Shown: positions 25,881 through 35,330, counted from the stretch's first letter. The stretch: 64,000 nt of DNA from CAWDMN01 sp963803155 (GCA_963803155.1 CAWDMN010000113.1:1-64000), one strand, 5' to 3'. Notes: generated from the letters alone by a model not told the origin. Made by a program: numbers and translations.

Positions 25881-27329
25881 ATGAAACAAAAAAAAATACT
25901 CTCACGACGCCAAACATTGCAGAGCATCGGGGGGATGAGCAGTGCCGCCCTGCTTAGTTCGGTGATCGGGTCTGGAACATCAGTGACTCATGGTGAAGAC
26001 AGGGCAATTAAGGGGAGCCTCCATGAAACCATCCTCAAGAAAGTTTTCGATACCCCCTTTATCGATACCCATGAGCATCTGCTCGAAGAAAAGTCTCGCC
26101 TGGCCGGCAACTTTGGATTTTGGAAAAAGGCCGATGATTGGTCATTGTTATTGAGCCACTACCTGGATTCCGATTTGCTTACGTCCGGTATGCCACAATC
26201 CACTTATGACCGGTTTTTTTCCTCCCAGATGGATCCCCTCGATAAATGGACCCTTCTTGAACCTTACTGGCCTGCCGTAAAGAATACCGGCTATGGACAG
26301 GCGGTTCGGATTACGCTGCGTGAGTTGTACGGAGTGCCGGAATTATCCGGTGCCGCGGTGAAAAAGATCCAGATGGAATATCAGAGGATGCGCCGGCCGG
26401 GATTTTACAGGCAAATTCTTTGCGAACTCGGAAAGATTGAATCCTGTCAGGTGAACTGCCTAAGCCAGCCCTTTGGCGAATCCAACATGCCCGCACTCTT
26501 AATGCAAGACCTCAGCATCGTGGGAATGTTCGATGGGCCAGATCTTTCGACTTTCGGCAAACCTTCCGGCATTGAAGCCCGATCCCTGGAGGATTGGCAT
26601 CGAGTCATTGATTGGTGGTTCCAAAAATACGCCCACTATGCCGTGGCCGTGAAATCGCAAAACGCCTACAGCCGTGATATCGATTATGAACAGGTCCCTG
26701 CCGAGAGAGTACAAGGCCTCTTCAAAAAGCAGAGCGAAGGGGAGAAATTGACTGCGGCGGAAAGAAAAGATCTGGAAGACCATTTATTTTGGCATGCGGT
26801 TAAGAAGGCGACGGAAAACCATCTCCCCGTCAAACTTCACACAGGCTATTATGCGGGCCAAAACAACATGCCCTTGGGGCGGCTCTTACACAATGCCGGA
26901 TCGGCCACTGATTTGTGCCGCCGCGCCCCGGACGCCCGGTTTGTGTTTATGCACATCTGCTACCCCTATTATGAAGAAATGATTGCCGTCGCAAAGCAAT
27001 ATGCCAACGCCTGCCTGGACATGTGTTGGTCCTGGATTATCAATCCGGTGGCTGCCAAAGATTTTTTAAAGAAATACCTGGTCACAGCACCCGCCAACAA
27101 GCTGTTGACCTTTGGAGGAGATTACATCCCGGTAGAGCCCGTCCTAGGTCATGCGACCATCGCCCGACGCGGGATAGCCCTGGCACTGACCGAATTAATA
27201 CAGGAAGGTTGGCTCAGCACAAACGATGCGATGGAATTGGTGGATCCCCTCATGCACGAGAATGCCCGTCGCATTTTCAATCTGGGAGAGAAGAAACGAA
27301 TCCTCGAATCGGTAAAGTGGAATTCTTAG
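25881..27329 (+). CDS. Tat-exported metal-dependent amidohydrolase
   Basis: A 482-residue amidohydrolase-2 family protein with a likely Tat signal (SRRQTLQSIGGMSSAALLSS). The metal ligands of the barrel are visible: HxH in FIDTHEHL (H64, H66), His in PVKLHTGYY, His in FVFMHICYPYY and Asp in FGGDYIP. The length and the final MHENARRIFNL region resemble uronate-isomerase-like and other amidohydrolase-2 members. The substrate cannot be fixed; sugar acids or aromatic carboxylates are possible. GGGAGGG lies 7 nt before the ATG. Confidence 0.85.
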   Translation: MKQKKILSRRQTLQSIGGMSSAALLSSVIGSGTSVTHGEDRAIKGSLHETILKKVFDTPFIDTHEHLLEEKSRLAGNFGFWKKADDWSLLLSHYLDSDLLTSGMPQSTYDRFFSSQMDPLDKWTLLEPYWPAVKNTGYGQAVRITLRELYGVPELSGAAVKKIQMEYQRMRRPGFYRQILCELGKIESCQVNCLSQPFGESNMPALLMQDLSIVGMFDGPDLSTFGKPSGIEARSLEDWHRVIDWWFQKYAHYAVAVKSQNAYSRDIDYEQVPAERVQGLFKKQSEGEKLTAAERKDLEDHLFWHAVKKATENHLPVKLHTGYYAGQNNMPLGRLLHNAGSATDLCRRAPDARFVFMHICYPYYEEMIAVAKQYANACLDMCWSWIINPVAAKDFLKKYLVTAPANKLLTFGGDYIPVEPVLGHATIARRGIALALTELIQEGWLSTNDAMELVDPLMHENARRIFNLGEKKRILESVKWNS

Positions 27330-27346
27330 CCTGTTCTCCGAATCCG

Positions 27347-27399
27347 CGACAATTTCATGACAATTCCGTGACATTTATGCTGCCCGCCTCGTTTAGAAT
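27347..27399 (+). promoter_or_regulatory. Putative OmpR/PhoB-type operator and -10 for the two-component system
   Basis: TGACA occurs at 27358 and 27369 and CGACA at 27347, exactly 11 bp apart, as in binding sites of PhoB/OmpR winged-helix regulators. A TAGAAT hexamer at 27394 could be the -10 element, so the last repeat overlaps the -35 position. The same core TGACAATTCC(G/A)TGACA recurs at 30036-30051. Confidence 0.5.
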
Positions 27400-27414
27400 T
27401 TATTGGGGGAGCCG

Positions 27415-29361
27415 ATGTCCTTTCGACAACAGCATCGATTAATCTTGTTGCTTTTCCTCGCTTTGCTAGCTCCATTCCTTCTCCTGACGGTTTTTGGCAT
27501 TCGCATGATTTTCCAGGAACGGGAACTGGATGCTAAACGCCAGGCGGACGAACGGCAAAAGCTGGTCTCCCAAATTCGACAGGAATTGGAGAATCGGCTG
27601 GAGCGTATTAAGCTTCAGGAGTTGAGCGCGCGGACAGTCTATTCAGCCCGGATGAAATACCAGGATCCATCCATTGTGCTGGTAGCCACCATAAGGGACG
27701 ATCGGCTCATCCTGCCATGGGAAGAAATCCCATATCCCGCGGATTTCCCACGGGCAATCGGTTCTTCCGCTTTTGCGCGAAAGATAGCGGAGGGAGAACA
27801 ACAGGAATTAAAACAACGTCAGCTTGAGAGCGCTATAGCCAGCTACCGGGAGGCCTTGAAATTCGCAAAAAGCCCTGCACAGACGGCTGCAGCCCGGCTT
27901 TTCCTGGCGCGGGCATTGTCGAAGGCAGGTCGTCAATCGGAAGCTCACCATCAGTTCAAAGCCCTTCTTGCCTTGCCGTCCAGCCTACAGGATGATCAGG
28001 GAACTCCCTTCAAGCTCTATGCCGCCAGCCAACTTGTCCGGGAAGCAGCGAATGCCAAGATCGTCTTGGATAGTTTAATAACTCTGCAGGACGATTGGCC
28101 GTGGCTGCCTCCGAGTTCCTGTTACCTGATTCGTGACCTGACGGATAATTTGGCAAAGACCTCCCAGGAACCCTCCATTCTCAAAACCACAAATGTTCTG
28201 AAACAGGCTCTGGATCGCCACCTCCGGGAAATGGAGCAGATCCTATCCCTGCAGGCTGCTTTTCCCAGGCTGGCTTCGACTCTGGAGCCATCCATGCCTC
28301 GGTCCTCCGACCATGAGTCTGTCTGGATCCCATATGGTGAAGAGACCTGGCTCATCGGCAAGACGTCTTCCCTGCCTGACCGGCCAGCCGCCCTGATTGC
28401 AATTCGCTCGGAGCCAGTCTTCAAATCTTTGCAGACTGCCCTGTTAGACACTGCCACATGGAAAGCAAAGCTCACGACGCAAGACCCGCTGGCTTTGCCC
28501 TTGGGAGAAAATTTCCCTGGGCTGAAGGTGGTAGTGACACCCGGGCAAGCCTCTCCAAGATGGACGACTCCACAACGATTTTATCTGGGAGCCATTCTCC
28601 TCGCCTTGGGCGTTACCCTGGTAGGTGCTTACCTTCTCGAAAGGGATGTTCGGAGGGAAATGCGAGTCGCTGAAATGCGCGCCCAATTTGTCTCCAGCGT
28701 CTCCCATGAGCTCAAGACCCCGCTGACCACCATCCGGATGTTTGCCGAAACACTAAAAATGAGGCGATGGAATGACCCGTCCTCCATGGAGGAATACCTG
28801 GACACGATCATCAACGAAAGCCAGCGACTGACGCGAATGGTCGACAACATCCTGAATTTCTCCCGGATCGAACGCGACAAAATGAATTATCAGCTGAAGC
28901 CGGCCTCGCTCGCCGGGATTGTCCGCACCGCGGTCCTTGCCGTTCAGTACTCCATGGCCCAGCAGAAATTCCGCTTGAACGTCGAGTTGGATGAATGCCT
29001 GCCACAAGTAAAGGCCGATGCCGACGCTCTCGAGCAGGCCATCGTAAATTTGCTCACCAACGCCATGAAGTTTTCAGCCGATTCCCGCGAGATCGACCTC
29101 CGCTTGCGCCGTGCCAATAGCTGGGGGGAAATCCAGGTGGTTGATCATGGAATTGGCATTGCGCCCTCGGAACAAAAGCGCATTTTTGACAGATTCTACC
29201 GGATTCCAACCAAAGAGAACCAGGCAGTCCCCGGAACTGGACTGGGGTTGACGCTGACCGAACACATTGTCAAAGGGCATCATGGAGAAATCAAAGTGGA
29301 AAGCGAACCCGGCAAGGGAAGCAGCTTCTCCATCCTCATTCCCTTAGAGACCTCCCCATGA
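27415..29361 (+). CDS. Sensor histidine kinase with a TPR-like periplasmic domain
   Basis: A 648-residue membrane kinase. ATG 27415 follows GGGGGA; an upstream TTG is less likely. TM1 spans about residues 8-30. A large extracytoplasmic region follows, containing a coiled coil (about 35-70) and TPR-like helices (about 135-190: ESAIASYREALKFA, AARLFLARALSKAG). TM2 is near 389-409. The cytoplasmic part has the HisKA H-box SVSHELKTP (His431) and an HATPase domain with NLLTNAMKF (N-box), DHGIGIAPSEQ (G1) and GTGLGLTL (G2). Its stop overlaps the regulator start (ATGA), so the two form one unit. The stimulus is unknown; a TPR sensor may bind a protein. Confidence 0.92.
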   Translation: MSFRQQHRLILLLFLALLAPFLLLTVFGIRMIFQERELDAKRQADERQKLVSQIRQELENRLERIKLQELSARTVYSARMKYQDPSIVLVATIRDDRLILPWEEIPYPADFPRAIGSSAFARKIAEGEQQELKQRQLESAIASYREALKFAKSPAQTAAARLFLARALSKAGRQSEAHHQFKALLALPSSLQDDQGTPFKLYAASQLVREAANAKIVLDSLITLQDDWPWLPPSSCYLIRDLTDNLAKTSQEPSILKTTNVLKQALDRHLREMEQILSLQAAFPRLASTLEPSMPRSSDHESVWIPYGEETWLIGKTSSLPDRPAALIAIRSEPVFKSLQTALLDTATWKAKLTTQDPLALPLGENFPGLKVVVTPGQASPRWTTPQRFYLGAILLALGVTLVGAYLLERDVRREMRVAEMRAQFVSSVSHELKTPLTTIRMFAETLKMRRWNDPSSMEEYLDTIINESQRLTRMVDNILNFSRIERDKMNYQLKPASLAGIVRTAVLAVQYSMAQQKFRLNVELDECLPQVKADADALEQAIVNLLTNAMKFSADSREIDLRLRRANSWGEIQVVDHGIGIAPSEQKRIFDRFYRIPTKENQAVPGTGLGLTLTEHIVKGHHGEIKVESEPGKGSSFSILIPLETSP

Positions 29362-30038
29362 CGAAAATTCTTGTGGTGGAAGATGAACCTCCCATTCTGC
29401 GCGGCCTGGCGGACAATTTGAAGTGTGAGTCTTACGAGGTATTGACGGCGGCCGATGGTGAAACCGGCCTCGAGCTGCTGCGCGAGAGGAAGCCGGACCT
29501 AATCATCCTGGACTTAATGCTTCCCAAACTCAGCGGTTACGAATTGTGCCGCAAAGTCCGCGCGGAGGGAACCACCACACCCATCCTGATTCTGACGGCT
29601 CGTGGCGATGAGAATGACCGGGTATTGGGACTCGACCTTGGGGCCGATGATTACATGACCAAGCCCTTTTCCATCAGAGAACTGCTTGCCCGTGTGCGGG
29701 CCATATTGCGCCGGGTCCATCCTCCCCATTCCTTGCCGGATGAGCTTCGCTTTGGCGATGTGGCGGTGAACTTTCGCAGCTTTGAAGCGAAGCGGGAAGG
29801 CAGGATCCTGGAGATGACCAAAAAGGAGTTCAGCGTGCTTCGTCTGCTGGCGGCCCATCCAGGTGAGGTGGTGAGCAGAGACGAATTGTTGAACGAGGTT
29901 TGGGGATTTGACAATTACCCCAGCACCCGGACCGTCGACAATCATATCGCCTCACTGCGCGCCAAGCTGGAACTCAATCCCGCTGACCCCCTCCACATTA
30001 AAACGGTTCACGGCGTGGGGTACAAGTTTGTGTTCTGA
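29358..30038 (+). CDS. OmpR/PhoB-family response regulator
   Basis: A 226-residue regulator. The receiver domain has acidic residues EDE near 8-10, the phospho-acceptor Asp52 in IILDLMLPKLSG, Thr in ILTARGD and Lys in YMTKPF. The C-terminal winged helix (LEMTKKEFSVLRLLAAHPGEV, RTVDNHIASLRAKL, TVHGVGYKF) is of the OmpR/PhoB type, which binds 11-bp-spaced direct repeats. Such repeats occur upstream of its own operon (27347-27373) and at its own stop codon (30036-30051), ahead of the PD40 gene. It is coupled to the kinase by ATGA overlap. Confidence 0.95.
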   Translation: MTKILVVEDEPPILRGLADNLKCESYEVLTAADGETGLELLRERKPDLIILDLMLPKLSGYELCRKVRAEGTTTPILILTARGDENDRVLGLDLGADDYMTKPFSIRELLARVRAILRRVHPPHSLPDELRFGDVAVNFRSFEAKREGRILEMTKKEFSVLRLLAAHPGEVVSRDELLNEVWGFDNYPSTRTVDNHIASLRAKLELNPADPLHIKTVHGVGYKFVF

Positions 30039-30119
30039 CAATTCCATGACAAATATTCTCCAATCTTTTTGCATCTCCTGGATCCAACCATGACGATTGT
30101 TTGATGGTTTCGTTCTAGG
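30036..30119 (+). promoter_or_regulatory. Putative operator and promoter of the TPR-PD40 gene
   Basis: TGACA repeats at 30036 and 30047 (11 bp apart, the first overlapping the regulator stop codon) copy the core of the 27358 site. A further TGACG at 30091 is in phase (44 bp on). A TAGGCT hexamer lies 25 bp from that TGAC, the same distance as TAGAAT from the last TGACA in the kinase promoter. This supports control by the adjacent regulator. Confidence 0.42.
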
Positions 30120-30144
30120 CTGATCAGTATCAAGGAGGTTTGCC

Positions 30145-32265
30145 ATGAAAAAAACTATATTTCTCATGATTTCACTTTTGACACTGGTGTGCATTGTCAG
30201 TCTCACGCTGGCCCAGAGTGGGTATGATCTTTTCCAAAAGGGTCTCGTCAAGGAACGGGCCGAAGGCAAGTTGGAGGAGGCGATTGCCATCTACCAGCAG
30301 GTGGTTCAAAAGTTCAAGACCGACCGGGCTCTTGTGGCCAAAGCTTTGGTTGAGATTGGCCAGTGCTATGAAAAGCTCGGACAGGGTCAGGCACAAAAAG
30401 CCTATGAACAGGTCATTCGGGAGTATGCCGACCAGCCTGAACAAGCCAAGATTGCCGCCGCGCGGTTGGCAGCTTTATCTTCAGCGGAAGTAAAGCCCAA
30501 GTTTACCAAGATCCGGGTGCCGACCAAGCTGCCATGGATGACAGCAAAAGCGCTGTCGCCGGACGGCCAGCAACTGGCTTACGTCTCCGGTGGAGCCGTC
30601 TGGCTGTTGCCGGTTCATGGCGCCTCGGACCCGGAGATTGCAGGACCGCCCCGGCGAATCACGGAGCCCATCCCCACCTGGGGACAAGCGTATGACATTG
30701 CTTGGTCCCGCGACGGAAGATGGCTTGTCCTCGATGTTGAAGAGCGCCCATTGCAGGGTCCTGCGAATGAGACAATCTACCTTGTCCCGTCGGCGGGCGG
30801 CGAACCCCGGAAAGTATCTCTGGAGCCGCCAAGGCATTATGAACACAAAGAGGACGAGCGAGTCGGCCTATCGCCCGATGGGAAATGGCTGGCTTATCCA
30901 TCCCGGCAGGAGAACGAGGATAGCTTGCGGAACTCAATCTACATCGCTCCAATCTCCGGCGGCCCGGCGCGAAGAGTGACACCACCGGTCAGCAACCAAC
31001 CCGAGTTTTCTCCGGATGGCAAGAGAATCGCCTATACCGGACTGCTTCCGCGCCCTAATGATGATCCCCAACGACGGTTCGCGAGACAAGTATGGGTGGC
31101 CGATGTCGCCGGCGGCGCGCCGGTGCTGATATTCGAACTGCCGCCCCCCGGCCTGCTGCGCAACCCGGTGTGGTCACCCGACGGCAAAATGCTGGCCTTT
31201 CTCGCCACAATGGCGAAAGGTACCGACGAATGCGGGTTACTGTTCATCGCTTCCATCGCTCCAGACGGACACCCGGCAGGCCCCCTGGCCAAGATCGAGT
31301 TGCCTCACATGACAATGGAAAAGCTGGCGGGTTGGAGCAAGGACAATAAAATCGGTTTGGAGTTCCCTGCTCCTGAAATTACAGCACTCTACACCGTGCC
31401 TGCCTCCGGCGGAAAAGCCGTTCAGCTGACTCCAAAAGAGGCATGGATGCCAAGTTGGACTCCGGATGGCAAGAGGATCTACTTCGATGGAGCTCATCAT
31501 GGCACTAAGGCTAGTATCGAATACGTGCCGACTGCGGGCGGGCAAATTGTAAGGATTCCGGTTCGTGGTCCTTATCCGCTCCAGCCGAGCTACCCAACCG
31601 GCAACATGTCTTTCTCCCCCGACGGGAGTAGGATAGTCTTCGCTGGACACTTTTACGACGCACCGGTGAAGAGGGTCGCCCATATTTTCACTCTTCCCAC
31701 CGAAGGCGGTCAGGTGAAGGAACTATCGACCGGAATGCCTTTTGTTCATCACGCCTGCTTTTCCCCTGACGGCAAGAAAATCGCCTTTGTCGGTGAGCAA
31801 GAGCAGCAAAAGGATGTCTGGACCTACAGCATCTACACCATGCCCGCTGAGGGTGGGTCACCGCAGAAACTCAGCTCAGAATCGGACAACGTTGAAGGAG
31901 CCCAAATTGCCTGGTCGCCCGACGGAAGGTACCTGGCATTCCAAACCGGCGACGGTAAAATCCGGCTTCTGCCGAGTGAAGGCGGATCTTCCCAGGTACT
32001 GGTCGAAGGCTTGAATGGACCTCGTTCGCATTCAGGTTTGGCCTGGTCTCCGGACGGAGCGGAATTGGCCTACTCCACGAAGGGTCGCATCTGGAAAGTG
32101 AACTTGCAGAACCGGAGGAGTGAAGAGTTGCAGACCGGCCTGGATGCGATCCACACGCAGATGGCCTGGTCACCTGACGGCAAAACGATCGCTTTCAGCG
32201 CCCTGCAAGGCGGCGACCCGGAACTCTGGCTGATGGAGGATTTCCTGTCCCTGGTTAAAAAGTGA
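30145..32265 (+). CDS. Secreted TPR and PD40 (TolB-like) propeller protein
   Basis: A 706-residue exported protein. Residues 1-23 are a signal peptide. TPR-like helices span about 25-112 (KLEEAIAIYQQVVQKF, AKALVEIGQCYEKLGQ, AQKAYEQVIREY). The rest is a chain of WD40-like PD40 repeats, each with (S)PDGK/R followed by (I/L)A(F/Y) (for example ALSPDGQQLAY, SPDGKWLAY, WSPDGKTIAF), enough for one or two beta-propellers. These modules usually bind proteins or peptidoglycan-associated partners in the periplasm. AAGGAGG precedes the ATG. It lies just after the two-component system and shares its operator motif. Confidence 0.88.
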   Translation: MKKTIFLMISLLTLVCIVSLTLAQSGYDLFQKGLVKERAEGKLEEAIAIYQQVVQKFKTDRALVAKALVEIGQCYEKLGQGQAQKAYEQVIREYADQPEQAKIAAARLAALSSAEVKPKFTKIRVPTKLPWMTAKALSPDGQQLAYVSGGAVWLLPVHGASDPEIAGPPRRITEPIPTWGQAYDIAWSRDGRWLVLDVEERPLQGPANETIYLVPSAGGEPRKVSLEPPRHYEHKEDERVGLSPDGKWLAYPSRQENEDSLRNSIYIAPISGGPARRVTPPVSNQPEFSPDGKRIAYTGLLPRPNDDPQRRFARQVWVADVAGGAPVLIFELPPPGLLRNPVWSPDGKMLAFLATMAKGTDECGLLFIASIAPDGHPAGPLAKIELPHMTMEKLAGWSKDNKIGLEFPAPEITALYTVPASGGKAVQLTPKEAWMPSWTPDGKRIYFDGAHHGTKASIEYVPTAGGQIVRIPVRGPYPLQPSYPTGNMSFSPDGSRIVFAGHFYDAPVKRVAHIFTLPTEGGQVKELSTGMPFVHHACFSPDGKKIAFVGEQEQQKDVWTYSIYTMPAEGGSPQKLSSESDNVEGAQIAWSPDGRYLAFQTGDGKIRLLPSEGGSSQVLVEGLNGPRSHSGLAWSPDGAELAYSTKGRIWKVNLQNRRSEELQTGLDAIHTQMAWSPDGKTIAFSALQGGDPELWLMEDFLSLVKK

Positions 32266-32731
32266 GCCAGGAAATAGACCCAGCTAATCATAGCAACTGG
32301 GCTTTACAGATAGCACGAAGCGAAGCGAGTGATCAAGGAAGCGCTACAAACCGTGGACGGCAGCAAGGAATCCGCGAACCGACGCCTGTGAAGCCAGGCT
32401 GATCGCTCGTTGCCACTTCGCGCTCCCTGCCAATCATAGCAGCTGGGCTTTACAGATAGCACGAAGCGAAGCGAGTGATCAGGGTAGCGGCACAAAACCA
32501 TGCGGTTAAATTTCCTTGGACGCCAGGAGAAAGCAACTGAGTCGGAATAGTTTCCAATTTATTTATTCATCTGGTTCAATTCCACGGAGGCATGAACCAT
32601 CCTTTCGGGACAATGGGGGACATTGCTCCGTTTGCCCCTTGTTGCCTGTTGCGCAAATAGCTATTCCCAATTAAATTCGTCATGGCAAGGTCGGAAAAGC
32701 CGAGCCGAGGTCCTCCAAGGAGGGAACCGCC
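32266..32731. other. Intergenic gap dominated by repeat family 3
   Basis: The first half is the family-3 repeat block (32281-32500). The rest (32500-32731) is the leader of the HTH-PD40 gene; no gene or clear promoter is seen. Confidence 0.45.
32281..32500. repeat. Dispersed repeat family 3 with an internal direct repeat
   Basis: About 65 bp beginning AATCATAGCAACTGGGCTTT at 32286 recur nearly unchanged at 32432, an offset of 146 bp. Between them lies a segment (AGGCTGATCGCTCGTTGCC to CATAGCAGCTGGG) that is also found at 41889-41987. GCGAAGCGAGTGATCA and TGATCGCTCGTTGCC form imperfect inverted parts. Confidence 0.7.
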
Positions 32732-34828
32732 ATGATAGAAAATGATCCAGGAGAACAAAAAGTTGGCTCCAAGAGTCCAACCCTCCCCGGTAAGACCATG
32801 TTGGAGTCTTGGAAAGAGATTGCCGCATACCTCCAGCGGGATGTCCGAACCGCCAAAAGATGGGAGAAGACTGAAGGCTTGCCGGTCCATCGGCATCTTC
32901 ACCTGTCGCGCAGCAGTGTCTATGCTTACCCAAGCGAACTGGATAACTGGCGCGCCCGCCGGAAACCGGGAGCGGAGGCGCCCCGTTTGCCGGTTCTCAA
33001 GTGGTCGCGGCCACTCCGCGCACTCGCTTATGTTCTGGTGCTTCTCATGTCTCTAGTATCGACGGGAAGCGGTCCGCATAACCGTACCTTGGTCCAGGCA
33101 GCCGACGGTTCGGGAATTGTCCTGCGAAGGATCTGGACCGGCTCAGACGTCGATACCATGGGTGCTCCTTCCCCCAATGGCCGTTACCTCAGTTTTGTGG
33201 ATTGGGAGACCGGCGACCTAGCCATCCGTGACCTGAAAACCGAAAAAAACCGCCGGCTCACCAACAAAGGCACCTGGAAGGATTCCTCGGAGTACGCATC
33301 TGTTTCCAGATGGGCGCCGGATAGTAAGCAAATCGCCTATGATTGGTGGGACGAGAAAAGCTCAGATCTGCGGATCATCAATCTTGACAATTCCATGCCT
33401 CGGGTTCTCTTCAAACCAAAGGAAGGGGAGTGGGTGACTCCCGCTGACTGGTCCCCCGACGGAAAAAACATCCTGGCGTATCTGGGCAGGGGGAGGAATG
33501 AAGGCGACCAAATTGTGTTGATCTCAGTTGCTGATGGTACGGTACGCTCTCTCAGGAATACACCAGGGGAAAATGCAAGCTTCTCCCCTGACGGCCAATA
33601 CGTTGTCTATGATCGAAAATCCCGGGAGGGTGTTGCGGAGCACGACATATTCGCGCTGTCAGTGGAGGATGGGCGTGAGACGACGCTAGTAGAGCACCCG
33701 GCTGACGATCTTGCCCTGGGCTGGTCACCCAACGGGAATTGGATTTTATTTGCCAGTGACCGATCCGGTCCCTGGGGCATATGGGCGATAGGGGTCACTC
33801 GTGGCACGGCCCATGGAGATCCCCAGATCCTCAAAACAGGCGGCCCCGCTATCACTCCCATGGGATTCACGCGCAATGGATCGTTTTATTATGGCAATTC
33901 TTCGCGGAATGAAGACGTTTATGTCGCCAAACTGGATCCGCAGGCCGGAAGATTCATGGGCCGCCCAGAAAAGGTGACGCAACGCTACGAAGGCCTTTGT
34001 GGCAGCGCCGACTACTCACCGGATGGAAAGAACCTTGCCTTCGCCTGCTCATCGGGCCCCATAGAGGGATACCGTGGTCGAAACATCCTGCGCATCCGTT
34101 CTTTGGAGACCGGAAAGGACCGTGAGTTTCTCACGGAATTCGGATCAATCCATGGGCCGCGCTGGTTTTCCGACAATCGTTTCCTGCTAATTACTGGGGT
34201 CGAGGAGAGCAGCGGGAGCATCTACAAAATGGACACTCAAACAGGGGAGAAGAAGCTGCTCCTGCGAAAGGCGCGAGGCAGCTTTTTTGGCCACGAACCT
34301 TCTCCGGACGGCAAAGGTTTCTTCTACTCGCTGCGGGATCGGGAAAAAAATCTCTGCCGAATCCTGTTTCGAAACATTGAGACCGGTGAGGAAAGAGAAC
34401 TCTATCGCGCGCCGATGGCTGAGATCTTGACTATACGCCTGTCGCCCGACGGACGCTGGCTGGCCTTTATAAACCTAACCTACCAAAGGGTCTTGAGGAT
34501 TATTCCCGTTGAAGGAGGTGAAGCGCGAGAATTGGCCCGATTCGAACTAGTGAGTGATTTCTTTATCGGGATGACTTGGACCGCCGATGGGAAGTACATC
34601 TTGTTTTCGAAGCCCCTCGATTCCAAAGCTGAAAAGTGGGACATATGGCGATTGCCCCTGGATGGAAGCGAGGCGCAGAGGACTGGATTGGACATGAGGT
34701 GCGAGCCAACTGCCCACCCCGACGGACAGCAAATCGCATTCTCAGCTGTAGATGAGACGAAACCGTTCAATGAAGTCTGGGCGCTGGAAAACTCCCTGCC
34801 CGCGTTGAACTCGCAACAGCAAAAATAG
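32732..34828 (+). CDS. HTH-TM-PD40 one-component membrane regulator
   Basis: A 698-residue protein fusing a DNA-binding domain to a propeller. Residues 25-75 are a MerR/excisionase-like helix-turn-helix (SWKEIAAYLQRDVRTAKRWE, then VYAYPSELDNWRARR). A single membrane helix lies at about 95-112. The C-terminal 580 residues are PD40 repeats (SPDGKNILAY, SPDGQYVVYDRK, SPDGRWLAF) that would sit outside the cytoplasm. The plan resembles ToxR/CadC-type sensors and is common in Acidobacteriota, but the targets are unknown. AAGGAGGG precedes the ATG. It may sense the same ligand class as the secreted PD40 protein upstream. Confidence 0.87.
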   Translation: MIENDPGEQKVGSKSPTLPGKTMLESWKEIAAYLQRDVRTAKRWEKTEGLPVHRHLHLSRSSVYAYPSELDNWRARRKPGAEAPRLPVLKWSRPLRALAYVLVLLMSLVSTGSGPHNRTLVQAADGSGIVLRRIWTGSDVDTMGAPSPNGRYLSFVDWETGDLAIRDLKTEKNRRLTNKGTWKDSSEYASVSRWAPDSKQIAYDWWDEKSSDLRIINLDNSMPRVLFKPKEGEWVTPADWSPDGKNILAYLGRGRNEGDQIVLISVADGTVRSLRNTPGENASFSPDGQYVVYDRKSREGVAEHDIFALSVEDGRETTLVEHPADDLALGWSPNGNWILFASDRSGPWGIWAIGVTRGTAHGDPQILKTGGPAITPMGFTRNGSFYYGNSSRNEDVYVAKLDPQAGRFMGRPEKVTQRYEGLCGSADYSPDGKNLAFACSSGPIEGYRGRNILRIRSLETGKDREFLTEFGSIHGPRWFSDNRFLLITGVEESSGSIYKMDTQTGEKKLLLRKARGSFFGHEPSPDGKGFFYSLRDREKNLCRILFRNIETGEERELYRAPMAEILTIRLSPDGRWLAFINLTYQRVLRIIPVEGGEARELARFELVSDFFIGMTWTADGKYILFSKPLDSKAEKWDIWRLPLDGSEAQRTGLDMRCEPTAHPDGQQIAFSAVDETKPFNEVWALENSLPALNSQQQK

Positions 34829-35212
34829 GGCAGGCGGCCGGCTTGTCGTTCACTGGCTCTTTCGAGATTAAAAACCTCGTGGGGTGTATTCAAAGGAATG
34901 GATGACTTCGCTGTCCTCGGGCGGAAAAACAGCCACGGGGAATTATATTGCTATGCCTTTGTCGAAAGGAGTTCAACTCCGTAAAAAAACCTACCACCAT
35001 AATTTGTTGACAAGGCGGGAGCTTTCGTTTCTCGCGCGACAGGCAACGTGGGGTGCCTCACCCCGCATGGGTTTGCCAAGACCGTAGCGCAGAGAAAAAA
35101 AGGAGCAAAAAAAGAAAGAATGCGGCTGCTACTTTTTTTCTGCACTAAAGCACTAAAAAACGTGCTTTATTACCTATAAGTCGCATTTTGACTCTGCGGC
35201 ATTTCCCCGGAC

Positions 35213-35330
35213 CTGCGATGCCGAAGGCCTGAAAGGCCGCCAGTGAATAGCCAGGGACGTGAGCCCCTGGACTGAAAAAGGAGACGAAATCATCATAGCC
35301 CCGACGGGGCGGCAGTAACCACCCCGTCTG
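35213..35330. repeat. GC-rich intergenic repeat of a widespread bacterial type
   Basis: The stretch has AGGCCTGAAAGGCC, then CCAGGGACGTGAGCCCCTGG and GCCCCGACGGGGC, three adjacent palindromes. Similar strings with AGCCCCGAAGGGGC occur between genes in many Acidobacteriota and Planctomycetes (from memory, not checked). There is only one copy in this window. Confidence 0.45.
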
